Below, one piece after another: positions 26,722-35,855 of a stretch of 64,000 nucleotides of DNA. The translations under genes and the position numbers were made by a program. The stretch lies in contig NZ_JARXIA010000003.1 in the NCBI RefSeq assembly GCF_031127875.1, positions 288,911-352,910 on the forward strand, read 5' to 3'. Source of the DNA: Pelagicoccus sp. SDUM812005 (GTDB taxonomy: Bacteria; Verrucomicrobiota; Verrucomicrobiia; Opitutales; Opitutaceae). The notes under the pieces were generated by a model. The model was not told where the DNA came from. It was given only the letters and a program-made list of their open reading frames with translations, and searched no databases. Each line of letters begins with the position of its first letter. Position 1 is the stretch's first letter.

Positions 26722-26790
26722 GCGATTACCTTGCCTGCATCGACTGCGGGCAGGGGCATTGTCGTTTCGATACGAGATACGTTTATCCTA

Positions 26791-26896
26791 TTAACCGCGG
26801 AGGACGCGGAGAAGAGGGCAGAGCCACACACATGCTTTTCGCGTCTCGTGCAATGATCACTCGCAATAGGTAGGGCGTGACCGCCGGGCACGCCGC
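26791..26896 (+). repeat. TTAACCGCGGAGGACGCGGAG repeat unit, copy 1
   Basis: The 106-base unit starts TTAACCGCGGAGGACGCGGA, passes through GAGGGCAGAGCC, CGCGTCTCGTGCAAT and CGCAATAGGTAGGGCGTG, and ends in a REP hairpin. The same ordered pieces recur at 26931. Confidence 0.7.
26869..26896 (+). repeat. REP hairpin within repeat copy 1
   Basis: GGTAGGGCGTGACCG then CCGGGCACGCCGC: arms GGCGTG and CACGCC enclose the same ACCGCCGGG core as at 14253. Confidence 0.75.
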
Positions 26897-26930
26897 GACT
26901 CCCGAAGCACACAAGACGACTCTTGTTTTC

Positions 26931-27085
26931 TTAACCGCAGAGAACGCGGAGGACGCGGAAAAAGACGGGGGAGAAATTTCGCATCCTCTTCAGAAGGTGA
27001 GAGGGCAGAGCCGCGCACCTGCTTTGCGCGTCTCGTGCAATTTGATCCGTCGCAATAGGTAGGGCGTGACCGCCGGGCACGCCGC
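26931..27085 (+). repeat. TTAACCGCAGAG repeat unit, copy 2
   Basis: A second, roughly 155-base copy of the unit at 26791, with about 45 extra bases (aaaaagacgggggag...) after the opening. The tandem arrangement indicates duplication. Confidence 0.7.
27058..27085 (+). repeat. REP hairpin within repeat copy 2
   Basis: Same sequence as the hairpin at 26869: arms GGCGTG and CACGCC around ACCGCCGGG. Confidence 0.75.
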
Positions 27086-27098
27086 TAGAAGGTTTATT

Positions 27099-27188
27099 GG
27101 CCACGAAAAGGCACAAAGACTCCTGCACTGCTTCCTGCCTTATAAGGCAGGTTTCAGCACGCGGATTCTTCGTGCTTTTTGTCGGGCC
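27099..27188. mobile_element. MITE-like element with terminal inverted repeats and internal palindrome
   Basis: The left end GGCCACGAAAAGGCACAAAG is matched imperfectly by the reverse complement of the right end (GGCCCGACAAAAAGCACGAA). Near the middle lies an 18-bp perfect palindrome, CCTGCCTTATAAGGCAGG (27134-27151). No transposase is nearby, so any mobility would be in trans. The classification is inferred from structure. Confidence 0.5.
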
Positions 27189-27736
27189 ATCTTCCTCGTC
27201 TTTTAGCGACCCGGTTCTCGCTTTCTCGGGCCAGGTCTTTGTCTCAGACCACACTCGTTTTTGTAGGGATCCAGTCTCGACCACGCCCCAAGGCCGCCAT
27301 GGGAGTCTTTGAAATATTGCTAGGTAAATACCTTTAGCTTGCGAAGGTCGCGTTTCGGTCCTAAGCAGGAAACTGACAACTTTGTAAGTCTCACAGCTCC
27401 CTCTCTTGTACATGTCCTTTCAAGCCTTCCGAAGCGCGTATCCAAATTGCGGTACAAGCGTTACCCCCTGTCCAACGCTCCTATGCCCAGAGCCCACCGA
27501 AATGGGATCTAGTAAATCCATTTCCGAAGGTATCTGTCTAAGTTGGAACTGGGAATAACTCATTAGGAATTGCGAATGTATCAGGGCATGAAAATTTGGA
27601 TACAAATTCTGGATACCTGGAACTGCACATCCCTGATTGTTTATCACGAGATGAATCTTTCCCACCGCACTAACTGATGGCCGCGAAAACCCGCGTCGCG
27701 AATCTCGATCTTTCAAAAGCTTAGTAACTCCCGCCG

Positions 27737-30700
27737 ATGGATCACACTCACATAGTCCAAGCTGCCGATTTAGACCGCTATTCACCCACGCGCGACAGTC
27801 AGTCGGTGGTTCCTGAACTTGTGTATTTGCTGGTAAAGCAGTCTGTTCCAGCACCCTCGGAGTGCCGTATCCCATATGGAGATGTCGTCAATCAGCCAGG
27901 TTGGGACGGGCTCGTCGAGATAGACCAAAGCTTTCTTGAGTATGTTCCAGCAGGCGCTTCCTACTGGGAAATCGGCACTGGGGCTGATCCGAAGACTAAG
28001 GCGTCAACTGATTTCAAAAAGCGCACTGAGGCTTTATCCGCTGAAAATCGGGCGAAATCCTCATTCGTCTTCGTGACCCCCCGATCCTCCGCCTCTGGAG
28101 GTTGGAATGAGCCCGAACAGACCGAGTGGTTGGAAGAGAGAAAGGGTAGTGGTTGGAACACCATCAAAATAATCGACGGAGTAAAACTTGCGGACTGGCT
28201 CCGCGAATTTCCTGCCTTAGGTCGATGGATGGCGAAGAAGGTAGGGATCACTGCAAGTCTTGGGGGAATCATCACACCTGGCGAGCATTTGGATCTGATT
28301 CTAGCCCAAGGCGACAAGAACGATCCACCTTTACCACCTCAACTATTCACGACTTCTCGCGGCGGTGCTTGTGCGTCCTTAGAAGCTGTCTTCTCAGGAG
28401 AATCCCACAGGCAATTTTTTTTTGCTGAGAGCGAAGATGATGTCGAAGATTTTGTCGCTGCATATTTATCGACACTCGATGATGAAAAGACCCGAGAATA
28501 CGCAAACCGCTGCCTTTTCATTAGCGATGAAGAGGCCTGGAGAACGGTTTCGGAGCTGAGGCAATCGCATGTTCTAGTTGCGAGTCCTAGATTGGGATTG
28601 GACTCAGAGCGGCAAAACCTCCAAGCCGTTGCAACGAAAAAGGGCCACGCGGTTGTTATACCGCTGTGTGGTGCTTTATCCGGTGACAATCCTGAAATAA
28701 TAAAACTCCGCAGTCCGTCTCGATCACAGATAGAAGCAGTTCTCAAAGAGGCTAATTTTTCTGAAGTCCGCGCCCGAGAACTTGGCGGTATCGGAGGAGG
28801 ACGAATGTCGGCTCTTCGCCGCCATCTTTTGGGACTTGGTTCTGTTCCACCATACGTCAACTGGGATACCGCTCGCGAACTGGCGCAAGCCGCGTTGGCG
28901 GGTCAGTGGAATGCAAACAATCCTGCAGATCTTCGGGCAGTGGAGGAAATGCTGGGAAAAAGCTACGGGGAGTGGATCGAGATACTCAGAGCTGACGCGC
29001 TGCGCTCGGACTCTCCCCTTATTCAGACTGATGAGAGGTGGAGATTCGTAGCGCGCGGTGAGGCTTGGAACGCTCTAGGCAACCGGATCACTGATAGTGA
29101 TCTAGATCGATTTGAAGCGACAGCGGTTGCCGTACTGAGCGAGAGAGATCCTAAGTTTGAGCTCCCGAAAGACGAGCGATTCGCCGCGAGCATTCACGGC
29201 AAAGCCCTAGAGTACTCTTCGTTACTAAGAAAGGGTATAGCGGAGACCCTTGCGTTGCTTGGATCCCAACCTAAGGCTCTGTCAGAGTGTTCGCAAAGGA
29301 AGGCAGATACGACAGCGCTTCTTGTAGTTCGTCGATTACTCAACAAGGCGAGTTGGGAGCGTTGGGCGAGTTTGGATACTCACATGCCGCTTCTTGCCGA
29401 AGCTGCTCCCGACGAGTTCCTAGATGCAGTGGAGTCGGTTTTGGTCGATTTGCCATCGGCTCCTTTTCACGAGGTCTTTGCGCAAGAGGGAGCGGGTGGA
29501 TTTGGTGGCTGGAACTACATGAGTGGATTGCTTTGGGCGCTAGAGAGCCTTGCGTGGAACAGCGACTACCTGCCTAGAGTGTCGGTTATCCTTGCGGATA
29601 TCGCCTCCATTGATCCAGGCGGCAACTGGGCCAACCGCCCCGCGAACTCCCTTGCTGAAATCTATTTGCCATGGCACGTGCAAACAACGGCACCTTTCGA
29701 GAAGCGAAAGTCCGCAATCAAGGTCGTATTGAGGGAACAACCAGAAGTCGGATGGGCTCTTCTATTAGCGCTTCTGCCGCATAGCCACGGATTCACTTCT
29801 GGGTGCCATAAGCCAGTGTGGCGGGACTTTATTCCCCGCGACTGGAAAGAAAGTGTGCTTCGAACCGAATATTGGGAGCAGATTGCCGCTATTACTGAAC
29901 TTGCCGTAGAACTCGCCAAGCAAGATACAGAGAAGCTCGTTGCCCTCATTGGGCGTCTTGCGGATCTGCCAATGGCTGCACTTGATTCCCTCCTTGATCA
30001 TCTCTCCTCCGAAGCGGTCACCGGTCTCGCTGAACCTGAACGCCTGCCGATCTGGGAGAAACTTGATGAGATCGTCCGACATCACAGGAAGTTCGCCGAC
30101 GCTGATGGGGCTCTTCCAAAGGACGTTAGAGTAAAGATCGTGGAGACCAGTAATCTCCTTGCTCCCACCGCACCCCAGTTCAAATACCAGCACCTTTTCA
30201 TTGGGCGAGATTTCGATCTTTACGATGAGAAGGGAAACTATGAAGAGCAACGGAAACGTCTTGAGGAAGCACGACAGACTGCCGTCGACGAGATCATCTC
30301 CGAAGGAGGTATGGCGGGCTGTTTAGATTTCGCTTCGAAGGTTGCCTCTCCATATGAAGTTGGTCGGGCACTTGGAATCGTTGCGTTAAACGAAACCGAG
30401 GCCGAAATACTGCCTTTCCTTCTAGATGCGGAAGATGAATCCATAGCGAGACTTGTGGCCGGATTCGTGTGGGCCAGGTTCTGGGTTCGACGGATTGATT
30501 GGGTAGATGAGGTGCTTGAACAAGATTGGACTGCTGACTACCGTGTGAAGTTCTTAACGCTCCTTCCCTTTGAGAGTGAAATCTGGGAACGAGTGGCTAC
30601 TCACCTTGGAGAGGCCAGCGAGGAGCAGTATTGGAATAAAGTGCGAGTTGACCCATACGGATGTGATCGGGGTCTTTCAGTAGCAATTGAGAAATTACTC

Positions 30701-31552
30701 ACTTACAGGCGCGCAGGTGCCGCTGTCATGTGCATAGCGTGCTCTGCAGAGGACGAAAATTATATCGACGAGTCTCTAGCAAGCCGCGCGCTTATCGCGG
30801 TGCTTGAAAGTGGAGGAGGAATTGCCGAACTTAACAACTATCAGACTGTCGAGTTGATTAAACGACTTCAGAAATCAGAAACTGCTGATCAGGACGCGCT
30901 GTTCCGAATCGAGTGGAATTTTCTGCCCTGGCTTGACCGCTTCTCTTCAGGATCACCAGCCACTCTCGAAAAACGCCTAGCAGGAGATCCTGCATTCTTC
31001 GCGGAGGCTGTAGGTCTCGTTTTCCGATCCAAGAATGATGAGAAAGATGATTCTGATGAACCAAATAAGAAGAAGCAGAACCTCGCACGAAACGCATACA
31101 AACTACTGACCGAATGGAGACGTTGCCCAGGGCTTTCCGAAGACGGGACACTAAATGCTGAAGCATTTAACGAATGGATTAACGAAGCACGGAGAATAAC
31201 GGAAGAAACAGGACACGCTGATGTTGCACAGATTCAGATCGGGCACCTTTTAGCCTATGCTCCGCCGGACCCTGGAGGCCTCTGGATTCATGAAGCTGTT
31301 GCTTCCGTACTGAACTATCGAGATACAGAAAAAATGCGCTCTGGATTCACTGCCGAATTATTCAACCAGCGTGGTGCCCATTGGTTTACTCATGGCAAGG
31401 AAGAGCGAGAACTTGCGAAAAAAAACAGGGAAAAAGCAGAATCTCTTGATGCGAAAGGATTCATTCGTTTCGGAACTGCAATGCGTCAATTCGCCGAACG
31501 ATATGATCGAGACGCGGAACGAGAGGAGAAGCGAGACCCGTATGAGGATTGA
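27737..31552 (+). CDS. Giant 1271-residue protein with nuclease-like N-terminal domain, function unknown
   Basis: Residues 1-170 hold conserved-looking motifs PGWDGLVEI (Asp57), SYWEIGTG (Glu78), K88, and FVFVTPR, then GVKLADWLREFPALGRWMAKK. The D-E-K arrangement is compatible with a PD-(D/E)XK nuclease fold but is not proof. The rest is mainly helical, reminiscent of HEAT/TPR scaffolds, with a GGIGGGRMSALRRHLLGLG segment near 350; I see no Walker A. There is no signal peptide or membrane segment. Codon use is more AT-rich than in all neighbours and the gene stands alone between repeats, so it was probably acquired. I suspect a defence role from size, domain plan and setting. No Shine-Dalgarno is obvious before the ATG. 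Confidence 0.8.
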   Translation: MDHTHIVQAADLDRYSPTRDSQSVVPELVYLLVKQSVPAPSECRIPYGDVVNQPGWDGLVEIDQSFLEYVPAGASYWEIGTGADPKTKASTDFKKRTEALSAENRAKSSFVFVTPRSSASGGWNEPEQTEWLEERKGSGWNTIKIIDGVKLADWLREFPALGRWMAKKVGITASLGGIITPGEHLDLILAQGDKNDPPLPPQLFTTSRGGACASLEAVFSGESHRQFFFAESEDDVEDFVAAYLSTLDDEKTREYANRCLFISDEEAWRTVSELRQSHVLVASPRLGLDSERQNLQAVATKKGHAVVIPLCGALSGDNPEIIKLRSPSRSQIEAVLKEANFSEVRARELGGIGGGRMSALRRHLLGLGSVPPYVNWDTARELAQAALAGQWNANNPADLRAVEEMLGKSYGEWIEILRADALRSDSPLIQTDERWRFVARGEAWNALGNRITDSDLDRFEATAVAVLSERDPKFELPKDERFAASIHGKALEYSSLLRKGIAETLALLGSQPKALSECSQRKADTTALLVVRRLLNKASWERWASLDTHMPLLAEAAPDEFLDAVESVLVDLPSAPFHEVFAQEGAGGFGGWNYMSGLLWALESLAWNSDYLPRVSVILADIASIDPGGNWANRPANSLAEIYLPWHVQTTAPFEKRKSAIKVVLREQPEVGWALLLALLPHSHGFTSGCHKPVWRDFIPRDWKESVLRTEYWEQIAAITELAVELAKQDTEKLVALIGRLADLPMAALDSLLDHLSSEAVTGLAEPERLPIWEKLDEIVRHHRKFADADGALPKDVRVKIVETSNLLAPTAPQFKYQHLFIGRDFDLYDEKGNYEEQRKRLEEARQTAVDEIISEGGMAGCLDFASKVASPYEVGRALGIVALNETEAEILPFLLDAEDESIARLVAGFVWARFWVRRIDWVDEVLEQDWTADYRVKFLTLLPFESEIWERVATHLGEASEEQYWNKVRVDPYGCDRGLSVAIEKLLTYRRAGAAVMCIACSAEDENYIDESLASRALIAVLESGGGIAELNNYQTVELIKRLQKSETADQDALFRIEWNFLPWLDRFSSGSPATLEKRLAGDPAFFAEAVGLVFRSKNDEKDDSDEPNKKKQNLARNAYKLLTEWRRCPGLSEDGTLNAEAFNEWINEARRITEETGHADVAQIQIGHLLAYAPPDPGGLWIHEAVASVLNYRDTEKMRSGFTAELFNQRGAHWFTHGKEERELAKKNREKAESLDAKGFIRFGTAMRQFAERYDRDAEREEKRDPYED

Positions 31553-32205
31553 TTCAATATTCTGTTTCGGAAAACACTCAACTATGGAGAACTAATCATT
31601 AACCGTAAAATCCGAATCTTAATATAGTACTTTTATTTGATTTTATAACTTCGATCGAGAGGTGAGAAACAAGGATGGATTCTCGGTGCAAATAAAGTTA
31701 TTGGGTCTCGGTTTTCGGACCATGGAGCTGCATTGTTTCTAGGTGAGGAGGAGAACGGGAACGTTCTATCGACCTACGTCGTTTCGCATAATTGCCCGGG
31801 TTGCGTTAAGAAAGGCTTTCTGCGGGGGGAGCATCTCGATTTCGCGGGTGGAGTCGGGGGCTTTGCGGTTGGGCGCTGGGCGGGTTGGTGTTTAAGGGAG
31901 GCAGTTTTACCGGGGGGCATGGTTTCTCGGTGCGAGGAGCGTTCGGCCGGGCACGCCGATGCGGCGTCAGGGTTCGCTGCCATGGGGGCCTTGAAGAGCC
32001 CATGGGCGCTGATTCTTGCGCTTTCTTCGAAACAAATAGCCTTTTTAGGCGATACCGGCTGCTGTTCGGATGTGTTAGTATCGCGAGTTTTCCGAATGTT
32101 TACCCCTTCCTGAAACTTATGAATCTCGCCAGAGAAACCCCTTGTCCCGCTGCGAACGGCGGATTGATCGAACGTATCCGGAATCGGACCGCTAAGGAAC
32201 TGAGA
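31553..32205. other. Gene-free right edge of the accessory island
   Basis: The first 200 bases are AT-rich; GC then returns to the level of the surrounding locus. A half REP (CGGCCGGGCACGCCG near 31948) and the promoter-like motif at 32039 are present. A 126-codon frame at 31733 has no signal, no recognisable motif and no good ribosome site, and I do not call it. Confidence 0.5.
32039..32080 (+). promoter_or_regulatory. Two-block promoter-like element upstream of GH95
   Basis: Block 1 GCCTTTTTAGGC-GAT (a 4+4+4 inverted repeat) is followed after 17 bases by TGTGTTAGTA. The same two blocks with 17-18 base spacing occur at 52609 and 54279. It lies about 125 bases before the GH95 start chosen here, or 39 bases before an ATG at 32119 in the same frame. 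Confidence 0.5.
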
Positions 32206-34716
32206 ATGAGAGAGCTTGGAGTGTTTTCGAAAATCAAACGTGGAATTCTTTTGGGGGCCATCGGCGCCTCGGTGGCTTTCGCAAGCGCGAGCGACGAGCG
32301 ATTCGTGCTGCGGTACGACTCGCCGGCGAATCCGGAGTTCAAGCGGGCTACGACCAAGATGGGCGGAAGAGCGGATGCCTTTGGCTACATTCAGACGGCC
32401 TTGCCCCTGGGCAACGGCAGGCTGGGAGCGATGTTCTCCGGAGGCGTGGATACCGAGCATTTGCTCATAAACGACATCACGCTCTGGATGAATACCAAGC
32501 GCGGGATGGACGAGGTGGCCCAATCGGGAACGCGCATCGGCGCCTACAAGAATTTGGATACGGTGCGAAAGGCCTACCGCGAGGGCAAGTTTGGCTCGGG
32601 CGAGGGAAGCATGGAGGCCTTGGGCACGAAGTACCTGAGCTCTCAGGAGCCGCTGGGGAACTACGCTCCCTTTGCCGATTTGCTGATTTCGACCGGGCAC
32701 CAGCAGGAGTCGGTGAGCGACTATCGCCGTTCGCTCGACATCCGTACGGGACTGGGGTCGGTGAGCTACCGGATCGGCAAGGGGGAATTCACCCGAGAGT
32801 ACTTTTGCAGCTATCCGAACGATGTGCTGGTCGTACGCTATACCGCTAAGAACGCGACGCTGGACCTGACGGTGCAGGCGACCACCAAGCACGCGGCTGA
32901 GGTGAAGGCCCAGGGGCGCAGGATCGAGTTGCGCGGCGAGGCCGAGATGGTGCAGGACAACACGGAGTTTATGCAGTTGGTGCAGGTCGATGCCGGGTCC
33001 AAGGGTGAGGTGACGGCCCAAGCGGACGGGACGATCGCAGTGAAGGGGGCTCGGGAGGTGACGATCTATCTCGCTGGCTATTCCGATTACCTGCCGGACT
33101 ATCCCAGCTTCAAGGGGCGTGACTACGCGGGGGACTGCGAAGCGGCGGTTGCGACGGCGAGCAAGCTCGGCTACGATGCCTTGCGGGCGGCGCACCGCGA
33201 GGATGTATCGGCTTTGATGGAGCGTTGTTTCCTGGAGTTGGATTTCGATTCGTCGGGGGGGACTACCGATGAGCTGGTAGCGGGCAAGGGGAGCTTGGAG
33301 CTCGAGAACCTATACTTCAACTACAGCCGCTACCTGCAGATCAGCTGCTCGCGCGGCGCACCCGTGCCCTCGAATTTGCAAGGGCTTTGGAACGCGGACC
33401 TCAAGCCCGCCTGGAATTGCGACTACCATACCGATATCAACGTGGAGATGAACTACTGGATGGTGGAAACCGCGAACCTTCCCGAGTCCTTTAGTCCGTT
33501 CGTGGAGTGGATGAAGGTTTTGGCGGAGTCTGGGGCTTATACGGCTCGGGAAACCTATGGAGTCGAGCAGGGCTGGAGCGTTTCGCTCAACAGCAATGTA
33601 TTCGGATTTACCGCGCAGAACGAGCATGGGCGCCGGGCCCAGCAAAGCGGGCATTGGTTGGCTCAGCATTTGTTCGAGCACTACGCTTTCGGCCGCGACG
33701 AAGAGTATCTCGAAGAGGTGTATCCAATTCTTAAGGGCGCGGCGGAGTTTTTCGTGGGTTACCTGGCTCCTTGGAAGGATGGCACCTTGGTCGTTTATCC
33801 CACCTGGTCGCCGGAAAACGACTACCTGAAGGAGCTTTACGGCAAGCTGAACAAGCAAGCCTGGGGCGCTTCCTACGACCAGCAGTTGATCCTCAATCTC
33901 TTCACCGACTGCATCGAAGCCTCTTACGTTTTGGATCGCGACGAGGATTTCCGGAAGATCCTGCAGAAGATGATTCCGCAGCTTTGCCCGCAGAAGATCG
34001 GGCAACACGGGCAGCTGCAGGAATGGCCCGAGGACTGGGACGATCCGAACAACAAGCACCGTCACATCTCGCACCTGATCGCCTTGCATCCGGGACGCGA
34101 CATTTCGCCGCTTACCACCAAGGAGCTGCACGAAGCGGCCCTGGTAACCATGGCTCACCGCGGCGACGAGTCCACGGGGTGGAGCACCGGCTGGAAGACG
34201 AATTTTTGGGCGCGTCTGCACAATGGAGACCGGGCCCACAAGATCTACCGTTTCCTGACGTCCCAGCGGGCCTATCCGAACCTCTTCGACTTTCATCCGC
34301 CGTTCCAGATTGACGGCAATTTCGGCGGCGCCGCGGGTGTATGCGAAATGTTGCTACAAAGCCATCTTCGCAGCGTGAACGACGAGGCCGAGTCCATTGA
34401 AGAGGCGGCATTCGTGGCCTACCAGTCGGATCCGGAAAAGCCCAATCACTTCGTGCCAGTGGTGCCGGACGAGAGTTTGGTAGATGCTCCGTATATCTTG
34501 CACCTGTTGCCGGCTTTGCCTTCGGCGTGGCCAACCGGTAAGATCACGGGGCTTCGGGCCCGCGGCGGATTCGAAGTGGATATCGAGTGGAAGGATGGCG
34601 AACTCGCGGAGGCTATTATTCGGGCTACGAGCGATGGACGTTTTCGCGTCTATTCCGAGGGCGCTCTCAGCGAGCCGATATCCTTGCGGAAGGGAGAATC
34701 GAAGGTCTGGCGCTAG
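32206..34716 (+). CDS. GH95 glycosidase (alpha-L-fucosidase/L-galactosidase family), secreted
   Basis: An 836-residue GH95 enzyme starting at the ATG at 32206, with AAGGA eight bases upstream and a signal peptide of about 28 residues. The N-terminal beta-sandwich contains [12 protein letters not shown]; the (alpha/alpha)6 catalytic domain has [23 protein letters not shown] (Asp410, Asn412), [10 protein letters not shown] (Glu606, matching the family acid) and FQIDGNFGG (Asp703). In the best studied GH95 enzyme the first position of the N-I-N triplet is Asn; here it is Asp, which may affect catalysis or specificity. Removal of terminal alpha-L-fucose or L-galactose is the likely role. First gene after the island; 27 bases before the next. 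Confidence 0.9.
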   Translation: MRELGVFSKIKRGILLGAIGASVAFASASDERFVLRYDSPANPEFKRATTKMGGRADAFGYIQTALPLGNGRLGAMFSGGVDTEHLLINDITLWMNTKRGMDEVAQSGTRIGAYKNLDTVRKAYREGKFGSGEGSMEALGTKYLSSQEPLGNYAPFADLLISTGHQQESVSDYRRSLDIRTGLGSVSYRIGKGEFTREYFCSYPNDVLVVRYTAKNATLDLTVQATTKHAAEVKAQGRRIELRGEAEMVQDNTEFMQLVQVDAGSKGEVTAQADGTIAVKGAREVTIYLAGYSDYLPDYPSFKGRDYAGDCEAAVATASKLGYDALRAAHREDVSALMERCFLELDFDSSGGTTDELVAGKGSLELENLYFNYSRYLQISCSRGAPVPSNLQGLWNADLKPAWNCDYHTDINVEMNYWMVETANLPESFSPFVEWMKVLAESGAYTARETYGVEQGWSVSLNSNVFGFTAQNEHGRRAQQSGHWLAQHLFEHYAFGRDEEYLEEVYPILKGAAEFFVGYLAPWKDGTLVVYPTWSPENDYLKELYGKLNKQAWGASYDQQLILNLFTDCIEASYVLDRDEDFRKILQKMIPQLCPQKIGQHGQLQEWPEDWDDPNNKHRHISHLIALHPGRDISPLTTKELHEAALVTMAHRGDESTGWSTGWKTNFWARLHNGDRAHKIYRFLTSQRAYPNLFDFHPPFQIDGNFGGAAGVCEMLLQSHLRSVNDEAESIEEAAFVAYQSDPEKPNHFVPVVPDESLVDAPYILHLLPALPSAWPTGKITGLRARGGFEVDIEWKDGELAEAIIRATSDGRFRVYSEGALSEPISLRKGESKVWR

Positions 34717-34743
34717 GTCGGATCGTTCCGGTTCTTTCAGCTT

Positions 34744-35823
34744 ATGGCTTCGCTCCTAAAACGTTTTGTTACCCCCGCGGTGCTCTGGACATTCCTGTCT
34801 GGAGCGCCGCCCTGTATCAGCGCCGGCGAGTCCGGCGAAGACTACGCGAAGGATCGTTCGTGGGCGGATCGCATTGAGTATGTCGGAGTTGCGGTCGAAG
34901 AGGAGGGCTACCATATCTGGGGCGCTTCGCCGGTGCTGGGGCCGGAAGGGAAGACGCACCTTTTCGTGTCGCGCTGGCCCATTGAAAAAGGTTTCGGCGC
35001 GTGGTTGACCCATTGCGAGATCGCCCGCTACGAAAGCGATGGCCCGGAAGGTCCTTTTAAATACAAAGAGGTCGTTGCCAAGGGAACGGGCGGGGCCACC
35101 TGGGATCGCCAGTCTCCCCATAATCCGAACGTGCAAAAGGTGGGAGAGCGCTACGCCCTGACTTTTATTGCGAATGCCGGAGGGCAGCGAAAGGAGCGGG
35201 TAGAGTCGCAACGAATCGGGATGTTGGTCGCGGACCACCCGGCGGGGCCGTGGCGGAAGGTGGGCGGCGACGGTCTGCTGCTCTCGCTTCCCGAAGACCC
35301 GTCTATCTGGAGCTATCGCTCCGTGGTGGGAGTGAACAATCCGGCGCTTTTCGCCCATCCCGACGGGCGCTTTTTCCTCTACTACAAGGCCATGCGGCAG
35401 GGCGACGTGCGTCGCATGGGGCTGGCCGTGTCCGACAAGCTGGAGGGGCCTTACGTCTTCGAGCAGGAACCGCTTACCAGCAACCAGAGCGAAATCGAGG
35501 ATGGTTACGCCTTCCAGGAGAACGGCAGGATTTGTCTGCTGACGACGCACAATAGCGCGGGGACCGGCTACCTGTGGCGCTCGGAGGATGGAAGGAATTT
35601 TGAGGATCCGATTATTGGATACGACACGATGTCGAGCTATGTTTCGCCGGAAAATCTGGCCGGAGCCCAGGTCTTGCGAGCGGAGAAGTTCGAGCGTCCC
35701 CAGTTGTTGCTCAAGGAGGGGCGCCCCCAGTATTTGTATTTGGCATCCGGAGTGAATTGGAACGGGGGCCGCGGTTCGGTCTCCTGCGTTTTCCGAATTC
35801 GAGCATCCGGTCAGGAAAATTGA
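34744..35823 (+). CDS. Five-bladed beta-propeller glycoside hydrolase-like protein, secreted
   Basis: A 359-residue protein with a signal peptide (about 1-27). Repeated blades contain GYHIWGASPVLGPEGK, RIGMLVADHPAGPW, NNPALFAHPDGRFFLYYK, MGLAVSDKLEGPYVFE and ENGRICLLTTHNS. This is the pattern of the GH43/GH117-type propeller superfamily, but I cannot assign a numbered family. Acidic residues at blade starts could serve catalysis. It sits between GH95 and a sulfatase and presumably trims side groups. The ribosome site before the ATG is weak. Confidence 0.75.
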   Translation: MASLLKRFVTPAVLWTFLSGAPPCISAGESGEDYAKDRSWADRIEYVGVAVEEEGYHIWGASPVLGPEGKTHLFVSRWPIEKGFGAWLTHCEIARYESDGPEGPFKYKEVVAKGTGGATWDRQSPHNPNVQKVGERYALTFIANAGGQRKERVESQRIGMLVADHPAGPWRKVGGDGLLLSLPEDPSIWSYRSVVGVNNPALFAHPDGRFFLYYKAMRQGDVRRMGLAVSDKLEGPYVFEQEPLTSNQSEIEDGYAFQENGRICLLTTHNSAGTGYLWRSEDGRNFEDPIIGYDTMSSYVSPENLAGAQVLRAEKFERPQLLLKEGRPQYLYLASGVNWNGGRGSVSCVFRIRASGQEN

Positions 35824-35855
35824 TTTTATAACCCCCACCACGAAAAGGAATTTAG

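Larger units (their letters stand above)
26722..27736. other. 1-kb gene-free repeat region at the left edge of an accessory island
   Basis: No reading frame here looks like a real gene. It holds two copies of a repeat beginning TTAACCGCRGAG (26791, 26931), each ending in a REP hairpin, then a MITE-like palindromic element (27099-27188). From about 27300 the base composition becomes more AT-rich up to the start of the giant gene, and nothing further is recognised. Confidence 0.6.

Noticed and set aside
26791..27085. Possible CRISPR array
   Set aside because: Only two repeat units of unequal length, each over 100 bases, without regular spacers or cas genes. They are duplicated intergenic repeats.
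27420..27875. 151-codon minus-strand frame at the edge of the giant gene
   Set aside because: Overlaps the start of the giant gene, lacks recognisable motifs and a ribosome site.
31733..32113. 126-codon + strand frame before GH95
   Set aside because: No motif or signal peptide; composition resembles translated intergenic sequence and it contains a REP half.
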